Shown in pieces: positions 37,399 through 46,776 of a DNA stretch of 64,000 bases. Every line of letters starts with the position of its first letter. Positions within the stretch are counted from its first letter, which is position 1. The translations under genes were made by a program, and so were the position numbers. The notes below the pieces were generated by a model that ran no database searches, was not told the origin of the DNA, and saw only the letters and a program-made list of their open reading frames with translations. This DNA is from Micromonospora sp. CB01531 (GTDB taxonomy: Bacteria; Actinomycetota; Actinomycetes; Mycobacteriales; Micromonosporaceae): assembly GCF_001905095.1 (NCBI RefSeq), contig NZ_LWLS01000046.1, positions 1 through 64,000 on the forward strand. Direction: 5' to 3'.

Positions 37399-40098
37399 TC
37401 AGTGGTCGGCGCTGTTCCAGTCGCGGCCCTCGCCGACGGAGACCTCCAGCGGCACCGAGAGCGGGTACGCCTCGCCCATCTCCTTGCGGACCAGGGCCTC
37501 CAGGGTGGCCCGCTCGCCGGAGGCGACCTCGAAGACCAGCTCGTCGTGCACCTGGAGCAGCATCCTGGAGCGCAGCCCGGCCTCGCGCAGCGCGGTGTCG
37601 ACGTGCAGCATGGCGACCTTGATGATGTCGGCCGCCGAGCCCTGGATCGGGGCGTTGAGCGCCATCCGCTCGGCCATCTCCCGGCGCTGCCGGTTGTCGC
37701 TGACCAGGTCGGGCAGGTAGCGGCGGCGCCCCAGGATGGTGGAGGTGTAGCCGTCCTGCCGGGCCCGGGCCACCACCTCTTGGAGGTAGTCGCGAACCCC
37801 GCCGAAGCCGGCGAAGTAGTTCTCCATCAGCCCGCGCGCCTCCTCGGCGGTGATCCCGAGCTGCTGGGAGAGGCCGAACGCGCTCAGCCCGTACGCCAGG
37901 CCGTAGTTCATCGCCTTGATCTTGCGCCGCTGGTCGGCGGTGACCTGGTCCACCGGGACGCCGAAGACCGAGGAGGCGGTGGCCGCGTGGAAGTCGTGCC
38001 CGGAGTTGAACGCCTCGATCAGCGCGTCGTCCGACGACAGGTGCGCCATGATCCGCATCTCGATCTGGCTGTAGTCGGCGGTGAGCAGGCACTCGTAGCC
38101 CTGACCGACGACGAAGGCCCGCCGGATCCGCCGCCCCTCCTCCGTGCGGATCGGAATGTTCTGCAGGTTGGGCTCGGTCGAGGAGAGCCGCCCGGTGGCC
38201 GCCACGGTCTGGTTGAACGTGGTGTGGATCCGGCCGTCGTCGGAGACGGACTTGAGCAGCCCGTCGACGGTCGACTTGAGCTTGGCGACGTCCCGGTGGC
38301 GCAGCAGGTGCGCCAGCACCGGGTGCGGCTGCTGGGCGTAGAGCCACTGGAGGGCGTCCGCGTCGGTGGTGTAACCGGTCTTGATCTTCTTGGTCTTGGG
38401 CAGGCCCAGCTCGCCGAAGAGGATCTCCTGGAGCTGCTTGGGCGAGCCAAGGTTGAACTCCCGCCCGATCTCCGCGTACGCGCCCTGCGCGGCGGCCTTC
38501 ACCTCGGCGGCGAAGTGTGCCTCCAGCTCGGACAGGTATTCGGTGTCGGCGGCGATGCCGGTGCGCTCCATGGTGGCGAGCACCCGCATGAGCGGCAGCT
38601 CCACGCCGGCCATCAGCCGGGCCGACTGCTCGCCGTCGCGGGACAGCTCGGCGTCGATCGCGTCAGCCAGGTCGAGGGTGGCCCGGGCCTGGAGCATGAG
38701 GTTCTGCTCGGCCTCGCCGTCGTTCCCCAGCCCTTCCAGGGTGAGCTGGCCGGTCTCCGGCGCGTCGACCCGCAGCTCCCGGTGCAGGTAACGCAGCGCC
38801 AGGTCGGTCAGGTCGTAGGAGCGCTGGTCGGGGCGGGCCAGGTAGGCGGCGATCTGGGTATCGCGGGAGATGCCCCCCAGGTCCCAGCCGTGCGCGGCGA
38901 AGGCGAGCACGGCCGGCTTGCTGTCGTGCAGCACCTTGGGGCGGGCGGCGTCGGCCAGCCAGCTCGCGAGGGCCGTCTCGTCGGCCGGGTCGAGCGTGGC
39001 CGGGTCGAACCACGCGGCGGCGCCGCCGTTGGTGGCCAGGGCCATCCCGGTCACCGACGCGGTGTGCCGCCGGTTCGGTCCGGTGTCGAGCTTGACCGCG
39101 AGGCCCACCGGGCTGCCGGCCAGGGCGTGCGTCTCCAGCCAGCCGGCGAGGGCGCCCGGCTCGGTGAGCAGCTGCCCGGCCAGCTCGAAGCCCGCCTCGG
39201 CCTCCGGCTCGACGGCCTCCAGGTACTGGTACAGCCGGTCGCGCAGGATGCGGAACTGGAGGGTGTCGAAGACCTGGTGCACGGCCTCCCGGTCCCAGCC
39301 CTGCCAGCGGGCGTCCTCCGGGCGCACCGGCAGCTCCAGGTCGGCGACCAGGCAGTTGATCTCGTAGTTGCGGATCACGTCGGCGAGCCGCTCGCGCAGG
39401 CTGTCGCCGGCCTTGCCCTTGATCTCGTCGGCCCGGGCCACCACGCCGTCGACCCCACCGTACGTGTTGATCCACTTGGCGGCGGTCTTCGGGCCGACGC
39501 CCGGGATGCCGGGCAGGTTGTCGCTGCTCTCGCCGACCAGGGCGGCCAGGTCACGGTAGCGGTCCGGGCCGACGCCGTACTTCGCCTCGACCGCGGCCGG
39601 GTCCATCCGGGCCAGGTCGGAGACGCCCTTGCGCGGGTAGAGCACGGTGATCTGGTCGCCGACCAGCTGGAACGCGTCCCGGTCGCCAGTGGTGATCAGC
39701 ACCTCCATGCCCTGGTCCCGGGCCTGGCAGGCGAGGGTGGCGATGACGTCGTCCGCCTCGTACCCCTCCTTCTCCACCACCGGGATACGCAGCGCGGCCA
39801 GCACCTCCTTGACCAGGCTGACCTGCCCCTTGAAGTCGGTCGGGGTCTCGCTGCGGCCGGCCTTGTACTCGGCGTATTTCTCCGTGCGGAAGGAACGGCG
39901 GGAGACGTCGAAGGCGACCACGATGTGGGTGGGCTGCTCGTCGCGGAGCACGTTGATCAGCATCGAGGTGAAGCCGTAGACGGCGTTGGTCGGCTGCCCC
40001 GTGGTGGTGGAGAAGTTCTCCACCGGCAGGGCGAAGAAGGCCCGGTATGCCAGGGAGTGTCCGTCGACGAGGAGCAGGCGCGGCGTCGTAGCTGTCAC
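37399..40098 (-). CDS. polA: DNA polymerase I
   Basis: 899 aa. The 5'-3' flap exonuclease domain (1-290; ATTPRLLLVDGHSLAYRAFF, EADDVIATLA, ITTGDRDAFQLV, GIPGVGPKTAAKW) is followed by a 3'-5' exonuclease-like domain in which the E. coli Asp-X-Glu is replaced (VGLAVKLDTGPNRRH), so proofreading is probably lost, as known for mycobacterial Pol I. The polymerase domain is intact: motif A TADYSQIEMRIMAHLS, motif B RRKIKAMNYGLAYGLS, motif C LQVHDELVFE. GTG 40098 is fixed by TAGAGT 7 nt upstream. It serves repair synthesis after UvrABC and Okazaki maturation. Confidence 0.98.
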   Translation of the reverse strand: MTATTPRLLLVDGHSLAYRAFFALPVENFSTTTGQPTNAVYGFTSMLINVLRDEQPTHIVVAFDVSRRSFRTEKYAEYKAGRSETPTDFKGQVSLVKEVLAALRIPVVEKEGYEADDVIATLACQARDQGMEVLITTGDRDAFQLVGDQITVLYPRKGVSDLARMDPAAVEAKYGVGPDRYRDLAALVGESSDNLPGIPGVGPKTAAKWINTYGGVDGVVARADEIKGKAGDSLRERLADVIRNYEINCLVADLELPVRPEDARWQGWDREAVHQVFDTLQFRILRDRLYQYLEAVEPEAEAGFELAGQLLTEPGALAGWLETHALAGSPVGLAVKLDTGPNRRHTASVTGMALATNGGAAAWFDPATLDPADETALASWLADAARPKVLHDSKPAVLAFAAHGWDLGGISRDTQIAAYLARPDQRSYDLTDLALRYLHRELRVDAPETGQLTLEGLGNDGEAEQNLMLQARATLDLADAIDAELSRDGEQSARLMAGVELPLMRVLATMERTGIAADTEYLSELEAHFAAEVKAAAQGAYAEIGREFNLGSPKQLQEILFGELGLPKTKKIKTGYTTDADALQWLYAQQPHPVLAHLLRHRDVAKLKSTVDGLLKSVSDDGRIHTTFNQTVAATGRLSSTEPNLQNIPIRTEEGRRIRRAFVVGQGYECLLTADYSQIEMRIMAHLSSDDALIEAFNSGHDFHAATASSVFGVPVDQVTADQRRKIKAMNYGLAYGLSAFGLSQQLGITAEEARGLMENYFAGFGGVRDYLQEVVARARQDGYTSTILGRRRYLPDLVSDNRQRREMAERMALNAPIQGSAADIIKVAMLHVDTALREAGLRSRMLLQVHDELVFEVASGERATLEALVRKEMGEAYPLSVPLEVSVGEGRDWNSADH

Positions 40099-40105
40099 GG
40101 CAGCG

Positions 40106-40111
40106 ACTCTA
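40106..40111 (-). promoter_or_regulatory. -10 box for leaderless polA
   Basis: TAGAGT on the minus strand, 7 nt before the polA GTG. Confidence 0.55.
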
Positions 40112-40192
40112 GTCCGTACCGCCGACAAGCCCGACCCGCGGCGCGGCCCGAACGGCCGCGATCCGCCGGGCATCGGCGGCGATGTCCGATCT

Positions 40193-40230
40193 GTCGGGTC
40201 CGGTGCGGCACGTGCCGCACCGGACCCGAC
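40193..40230. terminator. Perfect 38-bp palindromic terminator after the amino-acid ABC operon
   Basis: Two 19-bp arms meet without a loop (centre GGCAC|GTGCC), starting 3 nt past the stop of the ABC ATPase gene. It most likely ends the long liv/amino-acid transporter transcript and isolates polA. Confidence 0.85.
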
Positions 40231-40232
40231 GA

Positions 40233-41042
40233 TCAGAGGACCTTGGCCAGGAACGCCTTCGTCCGTTCGTGCTTCGGGGCGGCGATCACCTCGCGCGGGT
40301 TGCCCTGCTCGACCACCACGCCGCCGTCCATGAATACCAGCGAGTCGCCGACCTCCCGGGCGAAGCCGATCTCGTGGGTCACCACGATCATCGTCATGCC
40401 GTCGCGGGCCAGGTCCTTCATCACGTCCAGGACCTCACCGACCAGCTCCGGGTCCAGCGCGCTGGTCGGCTCGTCGAAGAGCATCAGCTTCGGCTGCATG
40501 GCGAGCGCCCGGGCGATCGCCACCCGCTGCTGCTGCCCGCCGGAGAGCTGACCCGGGTACGCCCCGAGCTTGTCCCCCAGCCCGACCCGGTCCAGCAGCT
40601 GCGCCGCCCGGTCCCGGGCCTCCGCCTTCTTGGCCCGGCGCAGCAGCACCGGCGCCTCGACGACGTTCTGCAGCACGGTCATGTGCGGGAACAGGTTGAA
40701 CCGCTGGAACACCATGCCGACGGCTCGGCGCTGCGCGGCCACCTCCTTGTCCCGCAGCTCGTGCAGCTTCCCGCCGCGCTCCCGGTAGCCGATCAGGTCG
40801 CCGTCCACCCAGATGCGGCCGGCGTTGATCTTCTCCAGGTGGTTGATGCAGCGCAGGAAGGTCGACTTGCCGGAGCCGGAGGGCCCGAGCAGGCAGCACA
40901 CCTCCCCGGCGCGGACCTCCAGGTCGATGCCCTTGAGCACTTCGAGGGGCCCGAACGACTTGTGCACCTGCTCGGCCCGGACCATCGGGCCCGACTCCGC
41001 TGTAGGCACCCCGGCCTGGGCGGAAACGATCAGCTCGCTCAT
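40233..41042 (-). CDS. Polar amino-acid ABC transporter ATP-binding protein
   Basis: 269 aa of the GlnQ/HisP type. Walker [14 protein letters not shown]-loop [12 protein letters not shown], signature [15 protein letters not shown] and Walker [16 protein letters not shown] are all intact. It powers uptake with the permease and binding protein just upstream. The ATG at 41042 (ATGAGCGAGC) overlaps the stop of a 27-codon leader ORF which in turn overlaps the permease stop. Predicted substrates are polar or acidic amino acids, from family. Confidence 0.94.
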   Translation of the reverse strand: MSELIVSAQAGVPTAESGPMVRAEQVHKSFGPLEVLKGIDLEVRAGEVCCLLGPSGSGKSTFLRCINHLEKINAGRIWVDGDLIGYRERGGKLHELRDKEVAAQRRAVGMVFQRFNLFPHMTVLQNVVEAPVLLRRAKKAEARDRAAQLLDRVGLGDKLGAYPGQLSGGQQQRVAIARALAMQPKLMLFDEPTSALDPELVGEVLDVMKDLARDGMTMIVVTHEIGFAREVGDSLVFMDGGVVVEQGNPREVIAAPKHERTKAFLAKVL

Positions 41043-41122
41043 ACCGGCACTCCGCTACGCTCCGTGCCGCCATGAGACACCGCGGCACTGCGTCGATGAT
41101 TCGCTCGCTGGCGCTCGCTCAT
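41039..41122 (-). CDS. 27-codon leader ORF between permease and ATPase genes
   Basis: The ORF starts ATGAGCGAGCGCCAGC; its ATG overlaps the permease stop (ATGA, 41119-41122) and its TGA overlaps the ATPase ATG (ATGA, 41039-41042). The 10 nt ATGAGCGAGC are repeated at both ends. Inside, GTGCCGC and GCGGCAC form a 7-bp hairpin. The peptide begins [15 protein letters not shown] and is Arg/Ser-rich with no known domain. It looks like an 80-bp insertion that kept the coupling of two genes that once overlapped directly. Confidence 0.6.
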   Translation of the reverse strand: MSERQRANHRRSAAVSHGGTERSGVPV

Positions 41123-42096
41123 GCGCCCCCTGCCCCTCCGCTGCTACGGCCCCAGACGCCGAAGCCCTGCAGCCGGTTGCGCGCGTCGGCGGTCCGGCCG
41201 AAGCCGCGCCCGTAGTGCCGCTCCAGGTAGTACTGCCCGACGAGCAGCACGCTGGTCAGCACCAGGTACCACAGGCACGCCGCGACGTACATCGGGAAGA
41301 CCTGGAACGTCCGGTTGCCGACCGCCTTGAGCTGGAAGTACAACTCGGTGCTGACCGGCACGAAGGCCACCAGCGAGGTGTCCTTGAGCATCGCGATGGT
41401 CTCGTTGCCGGTCGGCGGGATGATCACCCGCATGGCCTGCGGCAGCACGATCCGGCGCAGGATCTGAGTGCGGCTCAGCCCGAGCGCCTGCGCCGCCTCG
41501 GTCTGCCCCTCGTCCACCGACTGGATGCCGGCCCGGACGATCTCCGCCATGTAGGCGGCCTCGGAGAGGCCGAGCGCCAGCATGCCGGCGACGAAGCCGG
41601 TGAGGATGTCCACCGCGGTGAAGCCGAACAGGCGCGCCTCGAAGTCCTGGATCCCGAACAGGGCACCGATCTGCCGGTCGAAGGGCAGGCCGAACTCCAC
41701 CCGGGACCAGAGGATGCCCAGGTTGCCGAAGAGGATGGCCAGCACCAGCCGGGGCACCGCCCGGAAGAACCAGGTATAGACCCAGGAGACGCCGCGCAGG
41801 ATCGGGTTCGCCGACAGCCGCATGATGGCCACGACGATGCCCAGGCCGATGCCGATCAGCATGGCCAGGATGGTCAGCGCGATGGTGCCCTTGAGCCCGT
41901 CGATGATCGGCGGCCGGAACATGTTGTCGACCATGAACGACCAGTTGAACGCCTTGTTCGTCACCAGCAGGTGGACGAACATGGCGACCAGCACCCCGAT
42001 CACCAGGACGGCGACCCAGCGGCCGGGATGCCGCACGGGCACGGCCTGGATGGGTTCCGGCCGTGCCCGTTCGGGTGTTTCCGTCTCGACCGACAT
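41119..42096 (-). CDS. Polar amino-acid ABC transporter permease
   Basis: 325 aa, about 5-6 transmembrane helices. Family features: GLKGTIALTILAMLIGIGLG near the N-terminal helix pair and the EAA coupling loop EAAYMAEIVRAGIQSVDEGQ...QALGLSRTQILRRIVLPQA. The N-terminal ~28 residues are cytosolic and Pro/Arg/Glu-rich. ATG 42096 lies 2 nt after the binding-protein stop. A single permease gene is present, so the transporter probably uses a homodimer. Confidence 0.93.
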   Translation of the reverse strand: MSVETETPERARPEPIQAVPVRHPGRWVAVLVIGVLVAMFVHLLVTNKAFNWSFMVDNMFRPPIIDGLKGTIALTILAMLIGIGLGIVVAIMRLSANPILRGVSWVYTWFFRAVPRLVLAILFGNLGILWSRVEFGLPFDRQIGALFGIQDFEARLFGFTAVDILTGFVAGMLALGLSEAAYMAEIVRAGIQSVDEGQTEAAQALGLSRTQILRRIVLPQAMRVIIPPTGNETIAMLKDTSLVAFVPVSTELYFQLKAVGNRTFQVFPMYVAACLWYLVLTSVLLVGQYYLERHYGRGFGRTADARNRLQGFGVWGRSSGGAGGA

Positions 42097-42098
42097 GG

Positions 42099-43010
42099 TC
42101 AGCTGGCGGGGTTCAGTTCGGAGCTGGTGACGGCGCCGCCCTCGACGCCCCACTTCTCCAGCGCGGTCTTGTAGCTGCCGTCGGTGATGACCGCCTGGAC
42201 GGCCTCCTTGAGCACCTCGGCGAAGGCCTGCTGGTCCTTCTTCACCGCGTAGCCGTACGGGGCCGACTCGTAGATGTCACCGAGCAGCTCCAGCTGGCCG
42301 TTGCTCTGCTTCACCGCGTACGCGCCCACCGGCGAGTCGGCCAGCATGGCCTCGTCCTTGCCGCTGACCACGGCCGCCGTAGCGTCGCTCTGCGCCTGGT
42401 ACTGGTCGACCGTAATGGCCGGCTTGCCGGCGTCGGTGCACTTCTTCGACCGGGCGGTGATGTCGTCGACCTGCACGGTGCCGGTCTGCACGGCGATCTT
42501 CTTGCCGCAGGCGTTGTCCGGGTCGACGCCGCCCGGGTTGCCCTTCTTGGTCGCCCACTGGGTGCCGGCGGAGAAGTAGCTGACCATGTTGACACTCTTC
42601 AGGCGCTCGGCGTTGATGGTGAACGACGAGACGCCGACCTCGTACTTGCCGGAGTCGACACCGGGCAGGATCGAGTCGAACGGCGCGGACTCGTACTCGG
42701 CCTTGAGGCCGAGCTTCTGGGCGACCGCGTTGAACAGCTCCACGTCGAAGCCGATGACGGTCTTGCCGTCGTTGTCGAGGAACTCCGCCGGGGCGTACGT
42801 GGAGTCGGTACCCACCTTGATCACACCGTCCGCCTTGATCGCGTCCGGCACCTTGGCGGCGAGAGCGGAGTCCGCCGCCGCGGTCACCGAGGGGCCGGCG
42901 CCCGGCTCACCGGAATTCTCCTTCTCACCGCACGCGGCCAACGAAAGCAGCAGCACGGCCGCGCCGGCGGCCCCGACCGCCGCCCGCCGAGCACCAGAGG
43001 GGTTGAACAT
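42099..43010 (-). CDS. Amino-acid ABC transporter substrate-binding lipoprotein
   Basis: 303 aa SBP_bac_3 family. Signal with lipobox (AAVLLLSLAACGEKE), then VIKVGTDSTYAPAEFLDNDG...VIGFDVELFNAVAQKLG, the N-lobe signature of glutamine/histidine-type binding proteins. AAGGAG is 7 nt before the ATG. Its start is only 29 nt after the livF stop, so it is probably in the same transcript as the liv genes, or has a weak internal promoter. Confidence 0.94.
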   Translation of the reverse strand: MFNPSGARRAAVGAAGAAVLLLSLAACGEKENSGEPGAGPSVTAAADSALAAKVPDAIKADGVIKVGTDSTYAPAEFLDNDGKTVIGFDVELFNAVAQKLGLKAEYESAPFDSILPGVDSGKYEVGVSSFTINAERLKSVNMVSYFSAGTQWATKKGNPGGVDPDNACGKKIAVQTGTVQVDDITARSKKCTDAGKPAITVDQYQAQSDATAAVVSGKDEAMLADSPVGAYAVKQSNGQLELLGDIYESAPYGYAVKKDQQAFAEVLKEAVQAVITDGSYKTALEKWGVEGGAVTSSELNPAS

Positions 43011-43039
43011 GCTTGTACTCCTTCTGTGGGGGTCGCCGA

Positions 43040-43750
43040 TCAGGCCACGCCGAGGTATGCCTCTTTGACCGACGGGTCGTGCAGCAGTTCGGCGCCGGTG
43101 CCGCTCTTGACGATCCGTCCGGTCTCCAACACGTACGCGCGGTGCGCCCGGGCCAGCGCCTGCTGCGCGTTCTGCTCCACCAGCAGGATCGTCGTGCCCT
43201 GCTCGTTGATCTCGGTGATGATGTTGAAGATCTGCTGGATCAACATCGGCGCGAGACCCATCGAGGGCTCGTCGAGCAGCAGCAGCTTCGGTCGGCTCAT
43301 CAGCGCCCGCCCGACGGCCAGCATCTGCTGCTCGCCGCCGGAAAGGGTACCCCCGGCCTGCTTGCGCCGCTCCGCCAGCCGGGGGAAGAGCTCCATCACC
43401 CGGTTGAGGTCCTGCGCGACGCCCGCCCGGTCCCGCCGGGTGTACGCCCCCATGTCCAGGTTCTCCAGCACCGTCATGCCCGGGAAGATGCCGCGCCCCT
43501 CCGGGGCCTGGCACAGCCCGCGCCGCACCCGCAGGTCCGCCCGGAGCTTGGTGATGTCCTCGCCGTTGAACCGGATCCGCCCGGAGGCCACCGGCCGGAT
43601 CCCGGAGATGGCCCGCATCGTGGTCGACTTGCCGGCCCCGTTGGCGCCGATCAGGGCGACGATCTCACCCTCGTCCACGGTGAGGCTGATGCCGTGCAGC
43701 GCCTGGATCCGCCCGTACAGCAGGCTCACATCGTCGATCTCAAGCAGCAT
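43040..43750 (-). CDS. livF: Branched-chain amino-acid ABC transporter ATPase LivF
   Basis: 236 aa. Walker A GANGAGKSTTMRA, signature LSGGEQQMLAVGRAL, Walker B LLLLDEPSMGLAP, and the LivF-type N-terminus LLEIDDVSLLYGRIQALHG. It partners with LivG under the LivHM channel. The start overlaps the livG stop by 11 bp. Confidence 0.96.
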   Translation of the reverse strand: MLLEIDDVSLLYGRIQALHGISLTVDEGEIVALIGANGAGKSTTMRAISGIRPVASGRIRFNGEDITKLRADLRVRRGLCQAPEGRGIFPGMTVLENLDMGAYTRRDRAGVAQDLNRVMELFPRLAERRKQAGGTLSGGEQQMLAVGRALMSRPKLLLLDEPSMGLAPMLIQQIFNIITEINEQGTTILLVEQNAQQALARAHRAYVLETGRIVKSGTGAELLHDPSVKEAYLGVA

Positions 43751-44585
43751 CGTCCGGCACCCCCAGGTACGCCGCGATCACCCTCGGGTCGTCCCGCACC
43801 TCGGCGGGCAGACCCTCGGCGATCTTCTTTCCGAACTCCAGCACCACGATCCGGTCGGTGACCCCCATAACCAGGCGCATGTCGTGCTCGATGAGCAGCA
43901 CGGTCACGCCGGTGTCCCGGATCTGCCGGATGAGCTGGAGCAGTTCCTCCTTCTCCGCCGGGTTGAAGCCGGCGGCCGGCTCGTCCAGGCAGAGCAGCAC
44001 CGGTTCGGTGGCCAGCGCGCGGGCGATCTCCAGCCGCCGCTGCTCACCGTAGGAGAGGTTGCGGGCGAACTCGTGCATCCGCTTGCGGATGCCGACGAAC
44101 TCCAGCAGGCGCTCGGCCTTCTCGCGACCCTCCCGCTCCTCCCGCCAGTGCCGCGGCAGCCGGAGCAGCGCGGAGACGACGCTGGTCTTGTGGTGCGCGT
44201 CGGCACCGACCTGGACGTTCTCCAGCGCGGTCATCTCGGGGAAGAGGCGGATGTTCTGGAACGTCCGCGCCATACCCATCTTGGTGATCTGGTGGCGCTT
44301 CTTGCCGCTGATCTTCTCGCCGCGGAACCTGATCTGCCCCTCGGTGGGCTGGTAGATGCCGGTCATCGCGTTGAAACAGGTGGTCTTGCCGGCGCCGTTC
44401 GGGCCGATCAGACCGAGAATCTCGCCCTTGTAGAGGGTGAAGTCCACCTGGTTCAGCGCGACCACACCGCCGAAGCGCAGCGTGACGTTGTCGACCTCCA
44501 GCAGCGGCTCCCGTGCGGACACCGCCTCCACCGCGGGTGCGGCGGCCTGCGCCGGGACGGCCGGCGTCTGCTCGACGTCACTCAC
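43740..44585 (-). CDS. livG: Branched-chain amino-acid ABC transporter ATPase LivG
   Basis: 281 aa. An Ala/Val/Pro-rich N-terminal extension of about 28 residues precedes the ATPase: FGGVVALNQVDFTL, Walker A GPNGAGKTTCFNAM, signature LSYGEQRRLEIARAL, Walker B LLCLDEPAAGFNPAE. The GTG at 44585 overlaps the livM 3' end by 8 bp, implying coupling. Confidence 0.96.
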   Translation of the reverse strand: MSDVEQTPAVPAQAAAPAVEAVSAREPLLEVDNVTLRFGGVVALNQVDFTLYKGEILGLIGPNGAGKTTCFNAMTGIYQPTEGQIRFRGEKISGKKRHQITKMGMARTFQNIRLFPEMTALENVQVGADAHHKTSVVSALLRLPRHWREEREGREKAERLLEFVGIRKRMHEFARNLSYGEQRRLEIARALATEPVLLCLDEPAAGFNPAEKEELLQLIRQIRDTGVTVLLIEHDMRLVMGVTDRIVVLEFGKKIAEGLPAEVRDDPRVIAAYLGVPDDAA

Positions 44586-45723
44586 CGACGATCACCTCCT
44601 TGCGACGATCCTTGAACTCCGCCGCCCGTCGTCGGTTCGGGATGAGGCCCTGCGGCCGGAAGATCATCATCCCCACGAGCACCAGGCCGAAGAAGAGGAA
44701 CCGGTACTCGTAGAGCTCCAGGCCGAACAGCTCGATGCCGCGGAACCGCTCGATCATGTACGCCACCAGGCCGCCGCCCACAATGGCGCCGACGATGTTG
44801 CCGGAGCCACCGAAGATGACCGCGGCCAGGATGATGATCGAGTTCAGCAGCTCGAAGTTCTGCGAGTTGACGAAGTTCTGCTTGCCCGCGAAGAGCGCAC
44901 CGGCCAGGCCGGCGATCGCCGCGCCCGACGCGAACGCCCAGAGCTTGAACTTGAACGTCGGCACCCCCATCAGCTGGGCGGCGTCCTCGTCCTCCCGGAT
45001 GGAGATCCACGCCCGGCCCACCCGGCTGTGGGTGAGGTTCCGCACCCCGATCACCACCACGATGATCAGCGTGAGCACCAGCCAGTAGTACGGCCTGGCG
45101 TCGAGCACGCCGAAGATCGGCTTGCCGTCGGTGTACTTGCCCGGCGGGTGCGGGATCTGGTTGAAGCCCCGCTGCCCCTTGAGGAAGTCGGAGCTGACCG
45201 CCGCGATCCGGATCATCTCGGCGAAGCCGAGCGTCACCAGCGCGAGGTAGTCGCCGCGCAGCCGCAGCGTCGGCGTGCCCAGCATGACACCCGAGACCAT
45301 GGTCAGCGCGATCGCCACCGGCACCACCAGCAGCCACGGCCAGAGGGTCTTGATGTTGCTGCTCGGCGAGGTCAGTACCGCCACGGTGTACGCGCCGACG
45401 GCGAAGAAGCCGAAGTAGCCGAGGTCCAGCAGGCCGGCGAAGCCGACCACGATGTTGAGCCCGACGGCCATCAGCACGTAGATCGAGACGGTGAACATCA
45501 CCTGGGTGAAGTTCGCGCCCGGGGTCGGGATCGGCCCGAGGTACTGGTAGAACTCCTTGTTCGGCAGCGCGTAGAAGAACACGATGACCGCCGCCAGCAC
45601 CGCCCAGCGCACCCACCGCGGCGCGTCGCGCCACCGCTGCGCGACCGCCTCGCGGCCGTGCCGCAGCCGGTCCATTACCGCTTCCCGTTGCTCCGGGTTC
45701 GGCGGTTTAACGGTCGTCGTCAT
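44578..45723 (-). CDS. livM: Branched-chain amino-acid ABC transporter permease LivM
   Basis: 381 aa, about nine helices. NIVVGFAGLLDLGYFGFFAVGAY and the coupling motif SRVGRAWISIREDEDAAQLMG are LivM signatures. A cytosolic N-terminus of about 35 residues precedes the first helix. The ATG shares ATGA with the livH stop (45720-45723). Confidence 0.96.
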   Translation of the reverse strand: MTTTVKPPNPEQREAVMDRLRHGREAVAQRWRDAPRWVRWAVLAAVIVFFYALPNKEFYQYLGPIPTPGANFTQVMFTVSIYVLMAVGLNIVVGFAGLLDLGYFGFFAVGAYTVAVLTSPSSNIKTLWPWLLVVPVAIALTMVSGVMLGTPTLRLRGDYLALVTLGFAEMIRIAAVSSDFLKGQRGFNQIPHPPGKYTDGKPIFGVLDARPYYWLVLTLIIVVVIGVRNLTHSRVGRAWISIREDEDAAQLMGVPTFKFKLWAFASGAAIAGLAGALFAGKQNFVNSQNFELLNSIIILAAVIFGGSGNIVGAIVGGGLVAYMIERFRGIELFGLELYEYRFLFFGLVLVGMMIFRPQGLIPNRRRAAEFKDRRKEVIVGE

Positions 45724-46670
45724 GCCCGTGCCCTCCCCAGCGATTCGCCCAGCAGACCCGTCGGCCGGAACATCAGCAGCACCACCAGCACGGCGAACGC
45801 CGCGAAGTCCTTCCACTGGGAGCCGAACAGACCCGAGGCGTAGTTCTCCACCACGCCCAGCATCAGGCCGCCGACCAGCGCGCCGCGCAGGTTGCCGATG
45901 CCACCGAGCACCGCGGCGGTGAACGCCTTGAGGCCCAGCAGGAAGCCGACGCTGTAGGTCAGCGTGCCGATCTTCACGTCGTAGAGCAGGCCGGCCACGC
46001 CGGCCATCGACCCGCCCGCGATGAAGACCAGCATGATGATGCGGTCCTTGTTCACCCCCATCAGCGCGGCGGTGTTGGCGTCCTGGGCCACCGCCCGGAC
46101 GCCGCGGCCGAGCCGACTGCGGTTGATGAACAGGTCCAGCGCGACCATCATCACCAGCGCGGCACCGACGGTGAGCAGCTGCACCGCGTCGATGGGCACA
46201 CCGGCGATCTCGAACAACGGCTTGGTGTTGACCAGCCCGGGCGCGCCCTGCGGGAGCCGGCGGGTGTAGACGCCGAACGCCTCCGAGATCGCGATCGAGG
46301 CGCCGATGGCCGTGATGAGGAAGGCCAGCGGCGGAGCGTTCCGCTTACGCAACGGGCGGTACGCCACCCGCTCGATCACGGTCGCCGTGCCCGCCGAGGC
46401 GATGGCCGCAGCGATCACCGCCACGAGCAGATAGAACATGATCGAGCCGACCCCGCTGACCTGTGAGTTCTGGTCGAGGCCGAAGCCGTTCCAGGTCCAC
46501 AGTGCGGCGAACGCGCCGGCGATGAAGACCTCGGAGTGGGCGAAGTTGATGAGTCTCAGCACGCCGTAGACCAGCGTGTAGCCGAGCGCGACCAGGGCGT
46601 AGATGGCGCCCTGTGTCAGGCCGGTCGTGGTGAGTTCCCCGAAATTGGAGAACAGTCCGTCGAAGTTCAA
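45720..46670 (-). CDS. livH: Branched-chain amino-acid ABC transporter permease LivH
   Basis: 316 aa, about eight helices. GLTQGAIYALVALGYTLVYGVLRLINFAHSE is the diagnostic N-terminal block, and SRLGRGVRAVAQDANTAALMG the coupling loop. Start TTG 46670; GGAG lies 10 nt upstream. It follows livK after an intrinsic terminator, so membrane components are probably made at lower level than the binding protein. Confidence 0.95.
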   Translation of the reverse strand: MNFDGLFSNFGELTTTGLTQGAIYALVALGYTLVYGVLRLINFAHSEVFIAGAFAALWTWNGFGLDQNSQVSGVGSIMFYLLVAVIAAAIASAGTATVIERVAYRPLRKRNAPPLAFLITAIGASIAISEAFGVYTRRLPQGAPGLVNTKPLFEIAGVPIDAVQLLTVGAALVMMVALDLFINRSRLGRGVRAVAQDANTAALMGVNKDRIIMLVFIAGGSMAGVAGLLYDVKIGTLTYSVGFLLGLKAFTAAVLGGIGNLRGALVGGLMLGVVENYASGLFGSQWKDFAAFAVLVVLLMFRPTGLLGESLGRARA

Positions 46671-46699
46671 GGGAGGGACGCTCCATCAGGTGTGGCGAC

Positions 46700-46740
46700 A
46701 AAAACGGGGTGCGGCCGGGAGCGAGCTCCCGGCCGCACCC
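46700..46740 (-). terminator. Intrinsic (attenuating) terminator between livK and livH
   Basis: A perfect 15-bp stem (46707-46721 with 46726-46740) with a 4-nt loop is followed on the minus strand by CGTTTTTG (TTTTT = 46700-46704). This is a true hairpin plus T-tract 37 nt after livK. Partial read-through would set the binding protein to permease ratio. Confidence 0.9.
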
Positions 46741-46776
46741 GCGATCACGACTCAATCGCTGTAGCAGCGACCGGCG

